From the NCBI RefSeq assembly GCF_009664855.1, contig NZ_CP045928.1:4399007-4463006 (forward strand): a DNA stretch of 64,000 nucleotides, in the 5' to 3' direction. Of the stretch, positions 41,871 through 53,300 are shown piece by piece. Within the stretch, counting starts at the first letter, position 1; each line of letters starts with the position of its first letter. Under the pieces are notes generated by a model, which saw only the letters and a list, made by a program, of their open reading frames with translations, made no database searches and was not told the DNA's origin. This stretch comes from Flavobacterium sp. SLB02. Lineage in GTDB: Bacteria > Bacteroidota > Bacteroidia > Flavobacteriales > Flavobacteriaceae. Made by a program: the position numbers and the translations under genes.

Positions 41871-41878
41871 CAAATTTA
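41871..41878 (-). promoter_or_regulatory. Predicted internal -7 box before the long subunit III gene
   Basis: TAAATTTG on the minus strand in the 42-bp gap between the two subunit III genes, 25 bp before the ATG. Confidence 0.35.
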
Positions 41879-41888
41879 CGTTTTTTTC

Positions 41889-42482
41889 TTATTTAAAGAA
41901 ATATAAAAATAAAAATAAATATACCCATAATAAATCCAAAAAGTGCCAATACATCGCACCTAGTTCTATACCAAGAGTTTGAGTCGAATTGTATTTTTGT
42001 TTAAAATGATTATAAATTATAATTAAAAGTGAAATCAAACCTCCAGCCAAGTGTAATAGGTGTGTTACAGTAACTACATAAAGAAAAGTTGTAGTAATCG
42101 AACTACCTTCTCCAGTAAAATAATAACCGCTTTTTACGATTTGTCCAAAACCTACAAACTGTAAAACTACAAATAAAACCCCTAAAGCCAATGTCCCCAA
42201 AAGTAATACTGTAGTTGCACCTCTATTATCTTTTTGAATGGCTTTTTTTGCCAGATAAAAAGAAACACTGCAGCCAATAATTACTGCAGTACTATAATAA
42301 AATGCCGTTGGTAATTCGAAATTCTTCAACCAGTCGGCTCTGGATTTACTTACCACAAATGCGCTTGTAAGTCCGGCAAACATCATTGTCATGCTCACCA
42401 TTGCAAATAACAAAATCAGTTTTGCTGATTTCGCTTTTCTTAATTGCTCTTCACCTGTTGTCATTGTCATTGTCATTTCCAT
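41889..42482 (-). CDS. Cytochrome c oxidase subunit III (short form)
   Basis: A 197-aa, five-helix subunit III protein: AKLILLFAMVSMTMMFAGLTSAFVVSKSRADW at the N-terminus and VTHLLHLAGGLISLLIIIYNH with GAMYWHFLDLLWVYLFLFLYF at the C-terminus. It is 2 bp downstream of the cyoE stop and followed by the long paralogue. Two subunit III-type genes in tandem are usual in the caa3-type loci of Bacteroidota. Confidence 0.93.
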   Translation of the reverse strand: MEMTMTMTTGEEQLRKAKSAKLILLFAMVSMTMMFAGLTSAFVVSKSRADWLKNFELPTAFYYSTAVIIGCSVSFYLAKKAIQKDNRGATTVLLLGTLALGVLFVVLQFVGFGQIVKSGYYFTGEGSSITTTFLYVVTVTHLLHLAGGLISLLIIIYNHFKQKYNSTQTLGIELGAMYWHFLDLLWVYLFLFLYFFK

Positions 42483-42484
42483 AA

Positions 42485-43387
42485 CTATCTTAAAAATTTA
42501 TCTACTATAAATACAATTTGCAGTAACGAAATATACGAAACGCTTACCAGCATTAATGTTCTTGCCGCTTTTGCAGTTCGCAACTTGTACAAACGCACTG
42601 CATAAAACAACACCCATAAACCCAATAAAAACACTAATATTGCTGCAATTGGCGATATAAATAATTGTCCTGTAAATCCTAAAGAAGGCAGCAATGATGC
42701 TATAATAAGCCAAACTGTATATAAAATAATCTGCAAAGCTGTCTTTCTGTCCTTTCTACCCGTTGGCAGCATAAATATCCCGGCCTTTTCATAATCTTCA
42801 TATAAAAACCAGCCAATAGCCCAAAAATGGGGGAACTGCCAGAAGAACTGAATTAAAAAAAGTGTTCCCGCCTCGATACCAAATTCTCCTGTTGCCGCAA
42901 CCCAGCCTAACATAAACGGAATTGCACCCGGAAAAGCACCCACAAAAACCGATAACGAAGTTACTGTTTTTAAAGGTGTATAAACACTGGTATATAAAAA
43001 TATTGAAATCGCAGCAAACATTGCCGACTTTGCATTGATGGTATACAATAATGCAATACCAATAATGGTTAGCAAACTCGCTACAAACAAAGCCATTTTT
43101 GGTGACATACGTCCTGAAGGAACCGGACGATTTTTAGTACGATCCATTAATGAATCGATATCTTTTTCGATTACCTGATTAAAAGCATTCGAAGCCCCAA
43201 CCATGCAATATCCACCAATCATCAAAACCAGTAAAACACTCCATTTAAAAGGATGCTCATCATTAACACCTAACAAATATCCGGCAATCGAAGAGAATAA
43301 TACACTGATCGCTAAACCAGCCTTGGTAATCTCTTTGAAATCGTTAAATATTGATTTGATTGAAAATGTATTTTTAGTAGCGTTCAA
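42485..43387 (-). CDS. cyoE: Protoheme IX farnesyltransferase (heme O synthase)
   Basis: Also named ctaB. This 300-aa, multi-helix UbiA-type prenyltransferase converts heme B to heme O. The first Asp-rich motif is NAFNQVIEKDIDSLMDRTKNRP. A second loop contains YEDYEKAGIFMLPTGRKDRKTA. The start codon is a TTG at 43387; no ATG is available upstream or near, and the protein begins with the expected FSIKSIFNDFKEITKAG. A -7 box TACATTTG is at 43423-43430. It starts the oxidase operon. Confidence 0.95.
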   Translation of the reverse strand: MNATKNTFSIKSIFNDFKEITKAGLAISVLFSSIAGYLLGVNDEHPFKWSVLLVLMIGGYCMVGASNAFNQVIEKDIDSLMDRTKNRPVPSGRMSPKMALFVASLLTIIGIALLYTINAKSAMFAAISIFLYTSVYTPLKTVTSLSVFVGAFPGAIPFMLGWVAATGEFGIEAGTLFLIQFFWQFPHFWAIGWFLYEDYEKAGIFMLPTGRKDRKTALQIILYTVWLIIASLLPSLGFTGQLFISPIAAILVFLLGLWVLFYAVRLYKLRTAKAARTLMLVSVSYISLLQIVFIVDKFLR

Positions 43388-43422
43388 TACGGTATTTGTT
43401 TGTATGTTTTTTTTGAGTGGTG

Positions 43423-43430
43423 CAAATGTA
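43423..43430 (-). promoter_or_regulatory. Predicted -7 box of the cytochrome oxidase operon
   Basis: TACATTTG on the minus strand, 35 bp before the cyoE TTG start. No clear -33 TTG is found. Confidence 0.4.
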
Positions 43431-43544
43431 CAAATTAGATTGTAGAATACTGACCTATAAAATTAGATTTTTTTCAATAAAACCTTTACAGAATAAGGAC
43501 TTGCAAATCTTTAACACAATTATTTCGAAAAATCTTATTAAAAA

Positions 43545-45686
43545 CTAGTAATCAAAATACCAATTAAAGATATCAGAACGCAATCCGACGGTAAACCAGG
43601 TAGTACTTTGCTTAAAAGTAGTTGCTGTTTCCTGAGTTGGATCAAAATTTCTATACAGAAAGCTTCCAAAAAACTTTAAATTTGTCATTGGGTTTACCAC
43701 ATAACCTCCCTGAATATCGGCAATAAAAACATTTGTTTTGTTTCCCTGCCCTACTTTTACACCTTTATCATAAGGTCGGTCTACATCGTAACTTTTATAA
43801 ATATTCCCTCCGTAATTATAGCTGTCTTCGGCGCTATCAAAATCTAAACCTCTTTTACCAACCGTAAATTTAGCATCAGCATAATAACGTCCTTTATGAT
43901 AACGTCCAATTGCAACAAACTCTTCAAAATTACCGCCCCATTGATGCCCGATACTTTGATTGTTATGTCCGTAATTGGTAATTACAGCACTATGCGAATA
44001 CACATAAGGACGTACATGATTGTACTCTAATTGCAGCAACAAATCTTTTATCTTAAAAGCATTGAAGTATTTTGCCCCTAACTGATATCCAAATTTATTT
44101 TTCCAGCTGTTTTCTCCGCCTGCCATATCTCCTACTGAAAATTCATCCAATAAAAACTGGGCATATAAGTTTACATTGTTGTTCCATTTGTATTTTCCTG
44201 ACATTCCCAAAAGTGCATTTCCGCTTCTTGAAGATGATGAAAATTCTACTGAACGATAAAAAATAATCGGGTTCACGAAATTAATATCAAAACCTCTGTT
44301 ATTAGTATCTGTCCAGACTACAGATTCAAAAAATCCTAAATTCAGTTTGTTCGACACATTCCAGCTTAAATAATGATTCGCCATGAATTTTGTCGCATAC
44401 GTTTTTTCTAATGTAACATCAGGACGAACATCCTTAAGCCACATATAGGTGTTGGTATATTTTATTTTCCAGAAATTGGTATTGATTTTAAAATAAGGAT
44501 ATGGACTTGCACCGTCACTTTCAAACAAAGAACGATATCCGTCTCCTATAAAATTTCTTCCGTATCCTAACTGAAAATCAAAAAACTTACTTGGAGCAAA
44601 AGTAATATTAGCTTCTGCTAAAGGAAAATCGTAAGCATCAGTTTTAAATCTTTTTGCAATTCCCATACCCGGAATAATGGCCGGATTTCCTCCTGAAGGT
44701 TTTAGCGTTTCGGCATAATCATTATAATAACCCGCAAATCTTCCCTGACTTTCAAAAACGGTTGTTGTAAAATTAAGGTTCTTTCCTAAACCTCCCCTAA
44801 AATTTAAGGCTCGTGTATTTACATAGGTGTACGAAGCATCCAGATCTGAAGCTTTACCCAATTGCAAATCAAGAATAGGATTTAAGGACAGCCAATAATC
44901 TTCGCCCTGAATCTGAACCAGATTTTCATTCCAGAATTTTCTTCCTAACCAAGTTGAAACATTTTTTTGAAGTGATTCGTTTACTGCTTTTAAGTTGTAA
45001 TACTTAGAAACCTCAGCATAGGTATACGGTTTTGATGCGGTGTGATTATTACTCCCAACCTGATTCATGGCGCCATCAAATTGCGCATAATAACTATGTG
45101 AAAACGGGATATTCAAATGGCTTTCGAACTCTGGATTATTGTATTTTTTATATACAATACTATCGAGTTCTGTCATTGGTTTTTCGACTGGTTTTAAAAT
45201 TTGGGCTGCTGCCAAAGCTTCTGCAGCAATCTGATCAGCACTTTTTAATGGCACATCAATCGAAATTGTATATTTTGAATAGGTTGGCTTGCCGTTATAG
45301 GTTGACGGTTTTATTTTAGGAAATTTTTCAAAAACACGTTTCGCTTCTTCTGATAATGCATCATTTGCAGCATTCACATAAATGACTTTAAACTCTCCAT
45401 TGGCATCTACTTCAAAAAGCACTTTTACTTCGCCTTTATAATTTGTTTGTTTTAAATTTTCAGGAACTTCAAAGTTTTGAAATACAAAATCCTGAACTTC
45501 TTTATAAAAACAATTCTCCAGTTTTTTTGACTGCAGATTTTCGCAATTTGCAAAAACAGGAAATTGTTCTGATGTAAAACCTTGTTTAACCGAAGAGGAA
45601 TTATTCTCTTGTGAAAAAGCAGATAAAGCAGAGAACATCAAAATAAAAGATAAGAAAATCTTATTTACGTAAATGTAGGTTTTCAT
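43545..45686 (-). CDS. remB: Gliding motility protein RemB
   Basis: A 713-aa exported protein. After a signal peptide (ends near ALSAFSQ), residues about 75-150 resemble a TonB C-terminal domain (GEVKVLFEVDANGEFKVIYVNAANDALSEEAKRVFEKFP). Residues 180-713 form a large beta-barrel-like region ending in TWFTVGLRSDIFNWYFDY. In F. johnsoniae, RemB is a mobile cell-surface gliding protein encoded four genes from sprA with deoC, vanZ and gcvH in between; this window has the same order. Its ATG directly abuts the deoC stop. Assignment is from context plus architecture. Confidence 0.82.
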   Translation of the reverse strand: MKTYIYVNKIFLSFILMFSALSAFSQENNSSSVKQGFTSEQFPVFANCENLQSKKLENCFYKEVQDFVFQNFEVPENLKQTNYKGEVKVLFEVDANGEFKVIYVNAANDALSEEAKRVFEKFPKIKPSTYNGKPTYSKYTISIDVPLKSADQIAAEALAAAQILKPVEKPMTELDSIVYKKYNNPEFESHLNIPFSHSYYAQFDGAMNQVGSNNHTASKPYTYAEVSKYYNLKAVNESLQKNVSTWLGRKFWNENLVQIQGEDYWLSLNPILDLQLGKASDLDASYTYVNTRALNFRGGLGKNLNFTTTVFESQGRFAGYYNDYAETLKPSGGNPAIIPGMGIAKRFKTDAYDFPLAEANITFAPSKFFDFQLGYGRNFIGDGYRSLFESDGASPYPYFKINTNFWKIKYTNTYMWLKDVRPDVTLEKTYATKFMANHYLSWNVSNKLNLGFFESVVWTDTNNRGFDINFVNPIIFYRSVEFSSSSRSGNALLGMSGKYKWNNNVNLYAQFLLDEFSVGDMAGGENSWKNKFGYQLGAKYFNAFKIKDLLLQLEYNHVRPYVYSHSAVITNYGHNNQSIGHQWGGNFEEFVAIGRYHKGRYYADAKFTVGKRGLDFDSAEDSYNYGGNIYKSYDVDRPYDKGVKVGQGNKTNVFIADIQGGYVVNPMTNLKFFGSFLYRNFDPTQETATTFKQSTTWFTVGLRSDIFNWYFDY

Positions 45687-46430
45687 TTAATATTGATTTG
45701 TGGTATTTTCTCCGTTTGCAATTGCTTTTGCAGCCGAAGTTCCGATACGTTTAACTCCTAAACGAATCATTTCTATCGCATCGTCATAAGACCGAACTCC
45801 TCCGGCAGCTTTTATTGACAAAGGCGATGCATTTTCTAACATCATTATAATAGTAGGAACTGTCGCTCCGTTGGGCAAATTATCCCGGGTTTTATAAAAA
45901 CCGGTTGACGATTTCACAAAAACCGAAGCATAATCATCTTCTTTGAAATGAGATATGACAACATTTTTTATCAAAGCCGAAAGCTGAATAATTTCTTTAT
46001 CGTTTAAAGCCGCAACTTCAATAATCCATTTTACTGTCTTATTGTTTGCTAAGCCAATTTGGGTTCCTATTAAGATTTCCTGTTTTACTAAATCAGTTTC
46101 TCCGTTTTTAAAAGCTTCATAGTTGCACACAAAATCAAGATCGTCTGCACCATCTTCGATGGCTTTATTGGCTTCTTTAATTTTAGTTTCCAGATTTTCT
46201 TTCCCTTCCGGAAAATCGATTACCGTGCCAACTAATAACGTTGAATTGGCTTTTACAATCATTTCCTTAGCCAAAACTACATGCTCAGGACGGATCATTA
46301 TCAATTTAAAACCTTCAACAATCGCTTCCTGAATTGCATTCTTAACCACAATAGTATTTTCTGCATCCGAAAGTCTGGCTTGCGAGGCAGTTTTTAAGTA
46401 GGTCGAGTCTAAATAATGCTTAACATTCAT
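45687..46430 (-). CDS. deoC: Deoxyribose-phosphate aldolase
   Basis: Splits 2-deoxyribose 5-phosphate into acetaldehyde and glyceraldehyde 3-phosphate. This 247-aa protein carries the active-site Lys in VFVKSSTGFYKTR, the KAAGGVRSYDDA motif with the second conserved Lys, and the N-terminal VKHYLDSTYLKTAS. The ATG at 46430 was chosen; a TTG extension to 46451 is unneeded. A -7 box is at 46449-46456. Confidence 0.96.
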   Translation of the reverse strand: MNVKHYLDSTYLKTASQARLSDAENTIVVKNAIQEAIVEGFKLIMIRPEHVVLAKEMIVKANSTLLVGTVIDFPEGKENLETKIKEANKAIEDGADDLDFVCNYEAFKNGETDLVKQEILIGTQIGLANNKTVKWIIEVAALNDKEIIQLSALIKNVVISHFKEDDYASVFVKSSTGFYKTRDNLPNGATVPTIIMMLENASPLSIKAAGGVRSYDDAIEMIRLGVKRIGTSAAKAIANGENTTNQY

Positions 46431-46448
46431 GATGATATAGAATTGCGA

Positions 46449-46456
46449 CAAAAATA
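46449..46456 (-). promoter_or_regulatory. Predicted -7 box of the deoC-remB unit
   Basis: TATTTTTG on the minus strand in a context (GCGACAAAAATACA on plus) almost identical to that upstream of pdxJ at 7826-7838. Confidence 0.4.
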
Positions 46457-46507
46457 CATTTAAAATTCAGAAAAAAAACACACTTTTTAAAGCTTGATTT
46501 TTTGAAA

Positions 46508-46530
46508 ACAAAAAACCCACCGAAGTGGGT
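46508..46530 (-). terminator. Terminator of the sprA-gcvH-vanZ unit with UUCG tetraloop
   Basis: On the minus strand ACCCAC-TTCG-GTGGGT is followed by TTTTTTGTTTTC, 10 bp after the VanZ stop codon. The C(UUCG)G loop is an extra-stable type. Confidence 0.9.
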
Positions 46531-46540
46531 AATTATATTC

Positions 46541-46924
46541 TTATATTTTATCGATTTGCTTTTTAAAAGCTATTGCAGTAAAAACCCCAACCACAGCTCC
46601 AAGTGCATTGGCTAAAACATCAGTTACGTCAGACGCTCTTGTGAATGTAAAAACACCTTGCAGGATTTCGATTGTAATTCCAAAAAAAACAGAAAATATA
46701 AACGAAATCAAATAGGCCTTATAATCATCAGGAGCTTTCCCTTTAAGTTCTTTTTTGAAGAACAAAATCCATGAGATTGTAAATCCAAAATGAAAACAAA
46801 AATGTACAATTTTATCTATACTCGGGAAATTTACAGCAGGAATATTACTTGAATCCGTTAAACAAAAATAAGTAATAACACCAGAACATATTATTGCCCA
46901 GAGTAACAGGAATTGTTTAGGCAC
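46541..46924 (-). CDS. VanZ family membrane protein
   Basis: A 127-aa inner-membrane protein with four helices. The VanZ signature DKIVHFCFHFGFTISWILFF and the FFGITIEILQGVFTFTRASDVTDVLANALGAVVG segment (the E-x-x-Q and R-x-x-D-x-x-D-x-x-A-N pattern) are clear. The start is a GTG at 46924 overlapping the gcvH stop by 8 bp. Function in this locus is unknown; position next to gcvH downstream of sprA is the same as in F. johnsoniae. Confidence 0.9.
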   Translation of the reverse strand: MPKQFLLLWAIICSGVITYFCLTDSSNIPAVNFPSIDKIVHFCFHFGFTISWILFFKKELKGKAPDDYKAYLISFIFSVFFGITIEILQGVFTFTRASDVTDVLANALGAVVGVFTAIAFKKQIDKI

Positions 46925-47297
46925 CTATAAGTTGTTTATAAGCTTCGTCAGATAATAATGAATCTATTTCTGATGCATCAGCAATTTTTATCTTGATCAT
47001 CCATCCAGCTCCGTAAGGATCAGAGTTTACCGTTTCAGGTGCGCTCTCCAGGCTGTCATTAAAAGCAATAATTTCTCCTGTTAAAGGTAAAAATAAATCA
47101 GATACTGTTTTTACAGCTTCAACTGTTCCAAAAACCTCATCTTTATCAAGTGTCTGATCTAAAGTTTCTACTTCAACATACACGATATCTCCTAACTCTT
47201 TTTGTGCAAAATGAGTAATTCCTACAGTTGCAACATCTCCTTCGATGCTAACCCATTCGTGATCTTTTGTGTACTTTAAATTTGCTGGTATGCTCAT
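46917..47297 (-). CDS. gcvH: Glycine cleavage system H protein
   Basis: A 126-aa lipoyl carrier of the glycine cleavage complex. The lipoylated residue is Lys63 in GTVEAVKTVSDLF. The C-terminal DPYGAGWMIKI motif is standard. It is 87 bp downstream of sprA and overlaps VanZ. The other glycine cleavage genes are not in the window; its location here is a conserved quirk of the sprA locus. Confidence 0.97.
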   Translation of the reverse strand: MSIPANLKYTKDHEWVSIEGDVATVGITHFAQKELGDIVYVEVETLDQTLDKDEVFGTVEAVKTVSDLFLPLTGEIIAFNDSLESAPETVNSDPYGAGWMIKIKIADASEIDSLLSDEAYKQLIGA

Positions 47298-47384
47298 AAT
47301 ACTATGTTTGAAAATTGATAATTTAATAATTAAGCCACAAATGTAATAATCTTCTAATGAAATCCTGTTTAGAAACTAAAAAAA

Positions 47385-50300
47385 TTAATTTCCGAAATTA
47401 TATCGAAGTGTAAACCCTGATCTAATGTTCGTTAAAGGAAATGATGTCGAAATTACTGCTTTTGAGAACGAGTGATCGTAATAGAATATGGCGGTTAGGT
47501 TTTTACTAAACGAATAATCTGCAGTAAGTTTTAATGCCCATATATTCTGTCCTGCCGCTAATTGATTGTTATCATAATCTAAATAACGTACCAAGGTTTC
47601 ATTTTTTCTAAGAGAAAAATCAGCTTTGATATTGATGTCACTTTTGATAATTCCGGTTGGACTATCAGCCAGTCTTGATGAGAAAATAACATCTTTAAAA
47701 CGATATCCCATACCTACTATATACTCCATACCTTTTACTTCAGTCAATAAATTATTATCAAAACTCATTGATAAAGCTCTGTCTTTTTTGATTTCGGTAA
47801 GTATCCTTAAAGAACTTTTCAGCTCAAAATCTACCCGGATAAGCGGACTAAACTGCTCGACCAAATTGACATTTGACATGATGGTTTTATTAAAGAAATT
47901 GGTATTCACATCTTGCCCGCCCGGTTTTTCGGTATAATCAAAATTAGACCTGAACTGGTTGATCGTATACGATGCACGGTAATTGTGCTGCAATGAAAAA
48001 CGCTTAAACTTATCTTTAAAATATTTATAACGCATCAAACCATTATACTTGATACTCCAGTTTGGGATAGGGAAATTTTTAAAAATACTGGTTGAACTAC
48101 TTGAAGCGTCTCCTCCTGAATAAGCGGCTAAAAATGCCGGCAACAAAACCGCCTGATTACTTTTTGTATATCCTATTGGATAGCCCAGGTTGGCCATATA
48201 TATTTTATAATTCGCATCTGTTTCTGCCGGAACAGGATTATTTACATCTCCGTATCTCGGGATGGCTGTCCCGGAACCATAGCGTTCTTCTGCCAAACGG
48301 TTCGCAATAATTAAACGATTGTCTCTAAAATCATCAAATGCTGAAGATTCAGTTGCATTACTTGTAGAGAATGCTGTTTTAATTAATACAGTCGAAATCG
48401 AGAACATACCATATGTATACGGTGATAATGGTGTGTAATTTCCATTTACAACACTATACTGCTCAGATGTATTTTCAGAATAAGCACGATCCATAGCCAA
48501 ATCTATTTTAAGATCCGGCAGTAAATCAATATTCGCCGTAACTTTTAAAAGCTTATTGGTTACTTGTGTAAAACTTTGATTGAAATCCTGATAATCGGTC
48601 AGCCAGCCTCTTTTAGCAGCTTCATAACGCACATCATCCTGACTTCCGAAAATAAATCCTAAAGTTGGTCTTGATGTACCAAAGAAACCTACACCTGGTG
48701 TATAACCTGGTAAAACTGTTCCGCTATTTTTAGTATAGTTAACCTGTATATTTTTTATACTTGTCAAAATACCAATCATACCATCATAAAACGGACTGCT
48801 GCTTGTTACAGGTTTTGCTGTATTTACAATTTTCTCTCCTGGTTTTGGCGGCGCTATTGGTTTAGGTTTTGCAGCTGATTTCGATCCCGGTGTTAAACCC
48901 AAATATTTGTACAACGTATTCATGCTTAAAGTTGTCGTAAGCGTATTTGAATTCGCATTTTGAATTGTATTTCCTAAATTATAAGTAGAGAATGATCCAT
49001 CCGGATTTTGCTCTTCATATTCAGAAAAAGCAGTCGAAGAACGCTGCCAGTTATAGTCAGCTGTATAAGAATAAGATGCTTTTACAAAACTAAAAACCGG
49101 AATTTTATTAATAGGAATTTCATAATTCAGCACTAATTGTTGTAAGTGTTGGTTTGGAGTTCCAATATCCAGATAATCGTCCCAAATATTAAAATCTTCT
49201 TTTGGGGTATTATCATCATTCAAAAAGTTTCTTACTATATTATTTGATGCAGCGGTATAATTTATTTTTAATGATTTTGTCAAATTATAACCAAAACCAT
49301 ATTGATAATTAAATGCAAAATTTCTTCTGTACAACGGATCAAGACCAATTCCCTGCACCTCGACTTCTCTAAACTGCTGACGGTTACTTTGTCTTAAAAT
49401 ATTGGTATTAAAAGTAATATTAGAAGGCAGGTAATTAAAATTAAAATCACTTAGCAGTTTCCAATACTCGCTTTTTTTCATGAATTTAGTTTGCTTGAAC
49501 GGTACTACTTCTTTAGGCTGAAAAGTATAAGCATAGTTTACAGCTGTGTTCGATTGCTCATCAAGATAACTTTCTACTTCGTAGTCATGACGCTCTACCT
49601 GATTGTATGATTGCGAGAAAGTAAAATTCTCAACATCATAAACATGCGGTTTTTGTTCCGGTGCCCTGTCTTTTCTAACTCCAATAAAATTGATGCTTCT
49701 TCGTTTTGTATAATCAACCGCACGGGTTCTGATATTTTCTCTTTCTGCGGCATCAGTAGTTTCTCTCAATAACTGATCCAGTTTTATATCCTGATTAAAC
49801 GGATCATATTCAGGTGTAATTACTTCTTCTCCGATAGCATAATTAAAAGGAAGGTTTATTCCCCATTTTGGTGGCAATAATTTACCTAAATTGATATTGG
49901 TAACAATATTATATTGCTGGATATCTTCACGATCTCTTTCGTTTGCACCTTGTTCTAAAGATCCAAAACCTATAGTACTCTTTTTACCCGTAGCAGAAAC
50001 TGTCGCAAAGTCGGCCATATTGGTATCAATATTCAATATTGCAGCCATACCGCCTTTATTCTCCAGGTCAGCTAAACGAAGCTCATTAAACCAAACTTCT
50101 CCTTTTAGTCCTTTATGATCTGTTTTGCTCTTTACACCCACCATTAAATTTCGAACCAGACCAAAGTTAGGATTTCCTTTTATACCTAATGTAAGTTTAC
50201 CATCTCCATCTCCTCCTGCAACATCCGGGTCATTATCCGGATAATAAATTCCATTAATATCCCTTTTACCTGAATTAATATCAATAGTCATGGCCTTAAT

Positions 50301-53300
50301 TTTCATTTTGGTCAACAACTCAAGCGCTAAATCAATATTATTATCTTCAAGCCATACCTGATCAGGGCTAATCGCACAAGAGCCTCCGGTTCTGGTTACT
50401 TTTAACGGAATTTCGACCTGATAAAAGTTTTGTGTAAAGTCATTTCCAAAACGAATGAAACCAATCATTTCATCATCTGCCAAAGTATTTTCGTTTGGCA
50501 AAGATTCAGCGTGTAAAAACATTTTTAATTTTTTGTACTGACGCATGTCAACACTTACATTTTTAAAAACTGCTCTGGAATCCTGATATTGTAAACCTGC
50601 ACCGCCAATACGCAATGCCAGTGATTGTTCGTTTTGATTGATAATGGTGTTGTTATTATACAACTGCTCTCTCTGAACTCCCGGAGGAACAACATAATTT
50701 ACAGGACATTTTGTACTGTTTTCCTGAATATTAACTGCCGAAACATCAAACTCAGTACCGTCATTAGTTGGATCTGTGTCATTGGCATCCAATGATCCTG
50801 TATACCTTCTCCACTCTCCTCTTACCAAATCTAAGGCTCCAAAACGAACGGTCATCTGGCTGCTAAAACCAGTCATGAACATACGCATGAATCGAACAGA
50901 CCTGAAATCTGTAATATTACCAATTGTATTTTGAGGCTGAGCAACGGGAATTTTAAACTGAATCCATCTTGCTGTTGTAGTGGAACCGTTTGGTAATTCG
51001 ATATTACTTACATCACGGATATCTGTAATATAATTTTGTCCCACTTGCATTCCAGGCTTCAAATCGATGCTATATTCGTAATAAGCATTAATCGTGCTCA
51101 TGGTATTGTCACGGTTAATATCCTCAACATCCGGTAAGGTAGTCGATCCTCTGTTTGGATCATCGATACTTACTGCCGAGTTACCCTCAGTTCCATTATA
51201 ATTTTTATAACGATCAAGAACGCCTCCTTCAGTATTTAGGTAATACGTATAATCATCAGCAGCCGGATCCGATTCTCCTGCATAATTATTATAAACCTCC
51301 CCCTCTCTTGAGCTTGGCAATCCATCTAAACCAACATCCTGATTTCTACGATTTTCAGCATTGGTATCAAACGCATAAATTAAGGATTGTGACGCCGGAA
51401 CATCTCCCCAAAGTGGTCTCGGATTTACCATTATCTGACCTGGTCCTAATCCGTTCTCATACTGTTTTCTTCCGTCTTTTAATACGTCCTCAGAAATTTC
51501 ACCTAAGTTAAAATAAATTTTACCTGAATTACTAGCTGGTGCTTCTGCATTTCCAACATACGGATCTAAAACCCAAAACTGAATATACTCGACATTTCCC
51601 TGCTCAAAATTGGTCGAATTTAAAGCTCGCATAATACCTCCAAAATTTGAACTTGCAGGGCTTGTAGCAAAATTTGGATTATTATTATAAGGCCCTCTAT
51701 CAGATGGATAATAGGTTAAGTCAAGTGTATTGATTACCTGAATTTGCCCCTGAGCAATATCTGTATTTGGATACAATTCTTTACTATAAACCCTTCTTGT
51801 TGTATTTAATGATAAATCATCATTTGAAATACCCGATGGTTTTGAGGAATAAAAAATAGGATCAATGGTGTACCAGGATAATTTTGCACGTTTAAAACCG
51901 TAATCTAAAGCGTTTGAACTTGCATTAAAGGTATTGTCGTTTATAGAATTCACAAATGGTGTCGAAGCTAAACTCCAGGCATATGCAGAACGCATATCAA
52001 TGGTAGATTGCGAACCTTCAAAATCATCAACATATATTGTTGCTTCACCTTCAAAATCACTTGCTTTTGGTGCATCAGGTCTTAAAAAAGCTACTTCTCC
52101 TCGTATAGAAAGATTCGAAGGCACGTCAGTATCAATGTTTGGTAGTTTGTTTACTAATCGGGTTAAAAAAGGAACTTCGGTTGAATAATTTCCATTAAAT
52201 CCAAAAATAGTATTGTTTACAGATTCCTGACCATAACTCGATTTTTGAGTAAATGGTTTTTCTGTCATTTTTAAAAAGGTCCCTCCAATAACAAAATTCT
52301 CAGAAATTTTATGTTCAATATTGAATCCCATAAATCTTCGGGTTTGTTGTCCGAAAATCGAATTGTTCTCTAACGAAACTTCAATAGGTGTATTGGAAGC
52401 CTGAAGCGACGGATCTAATATCTGAACGCGGCCTAATTGATAATCGACACTGTAATCGATACCTTCTACCAATCTTCGTCCGGCAGCCATTACCACAACA
52501 GAACCCTGAGGAACGTTAAATGCCCCAATTGGAATACCATTACTTCCTGATGATTTGTATTTTCCCCTTAAAAGGAATTTATTTTTATCACTGTCTTGTA
52601 AAGCTCCGGACTGTGTGTTTTTATACATGTTTCTAAACACGTATTTCTGTTGATTGACATTGTATGTGGTAGGATCATTATAAGATTCTCCTGAACCTGT
52701 ATTTTGTAATTTTTTAAAGATAAGTTCTCCAAACGGCTCTTTGGTGGTAAAAATAATTCGTCCGTTTTGTACATCTACTGTTACACCTGGTATATAATCG
52801 AAGAAACCATCTCCTCCGGTTTGCGGATCGTTATTATAATTTAATCGATCTAAGTTAAACACATTCAATAATGGTGTCTGATCGACTTTGTTATCTGCTG
52901 TTGGGTTTGATGGAAAAGAACTTCCCTGAACAGGTGTTATATAGTTTATTGGGGAAGGATCTGTATAAAGTATGTTTAATCTAAAATCATCTTGTTTGAT
53001 TTGGTAAGCCTGAGGAATTTGATACACGTTTTTCATCATCAGGTTCCAAACCGGATTTTGAACATTTGTCAAATTACTTTTCAGCATTTTCAAAACCAAA
53101 CTTTGTGTAATAATAGCCTGATTGGCATTGTTGTTTCCTGTTACTACAGTTCCGTCAACTCCATCACTACCAAATTCTCCAACCTGATACACTTTACCTC
53201 CTATCGTATACTCAAACGCTACGGCCAGAATCTCATCATTTGCAAGACGCTGTTGTAAGGAGATATATCCTAATTGCGCATTAAAAGTAAATTCGTTTGT

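Noticed and set aside
47298..47384. Glycine riboswitch before gcvH
   Set aside because: The 87-bp gap after sprA is too short and shows no tandem aptamer-like structure.
51155..51511. 118-codon plus-strand open frame inside sprA
   Set aside because: It is antisense to a conserved region of sprA, is rich in His/Tyr/Pro from complementary codons, and has no family resemblance.
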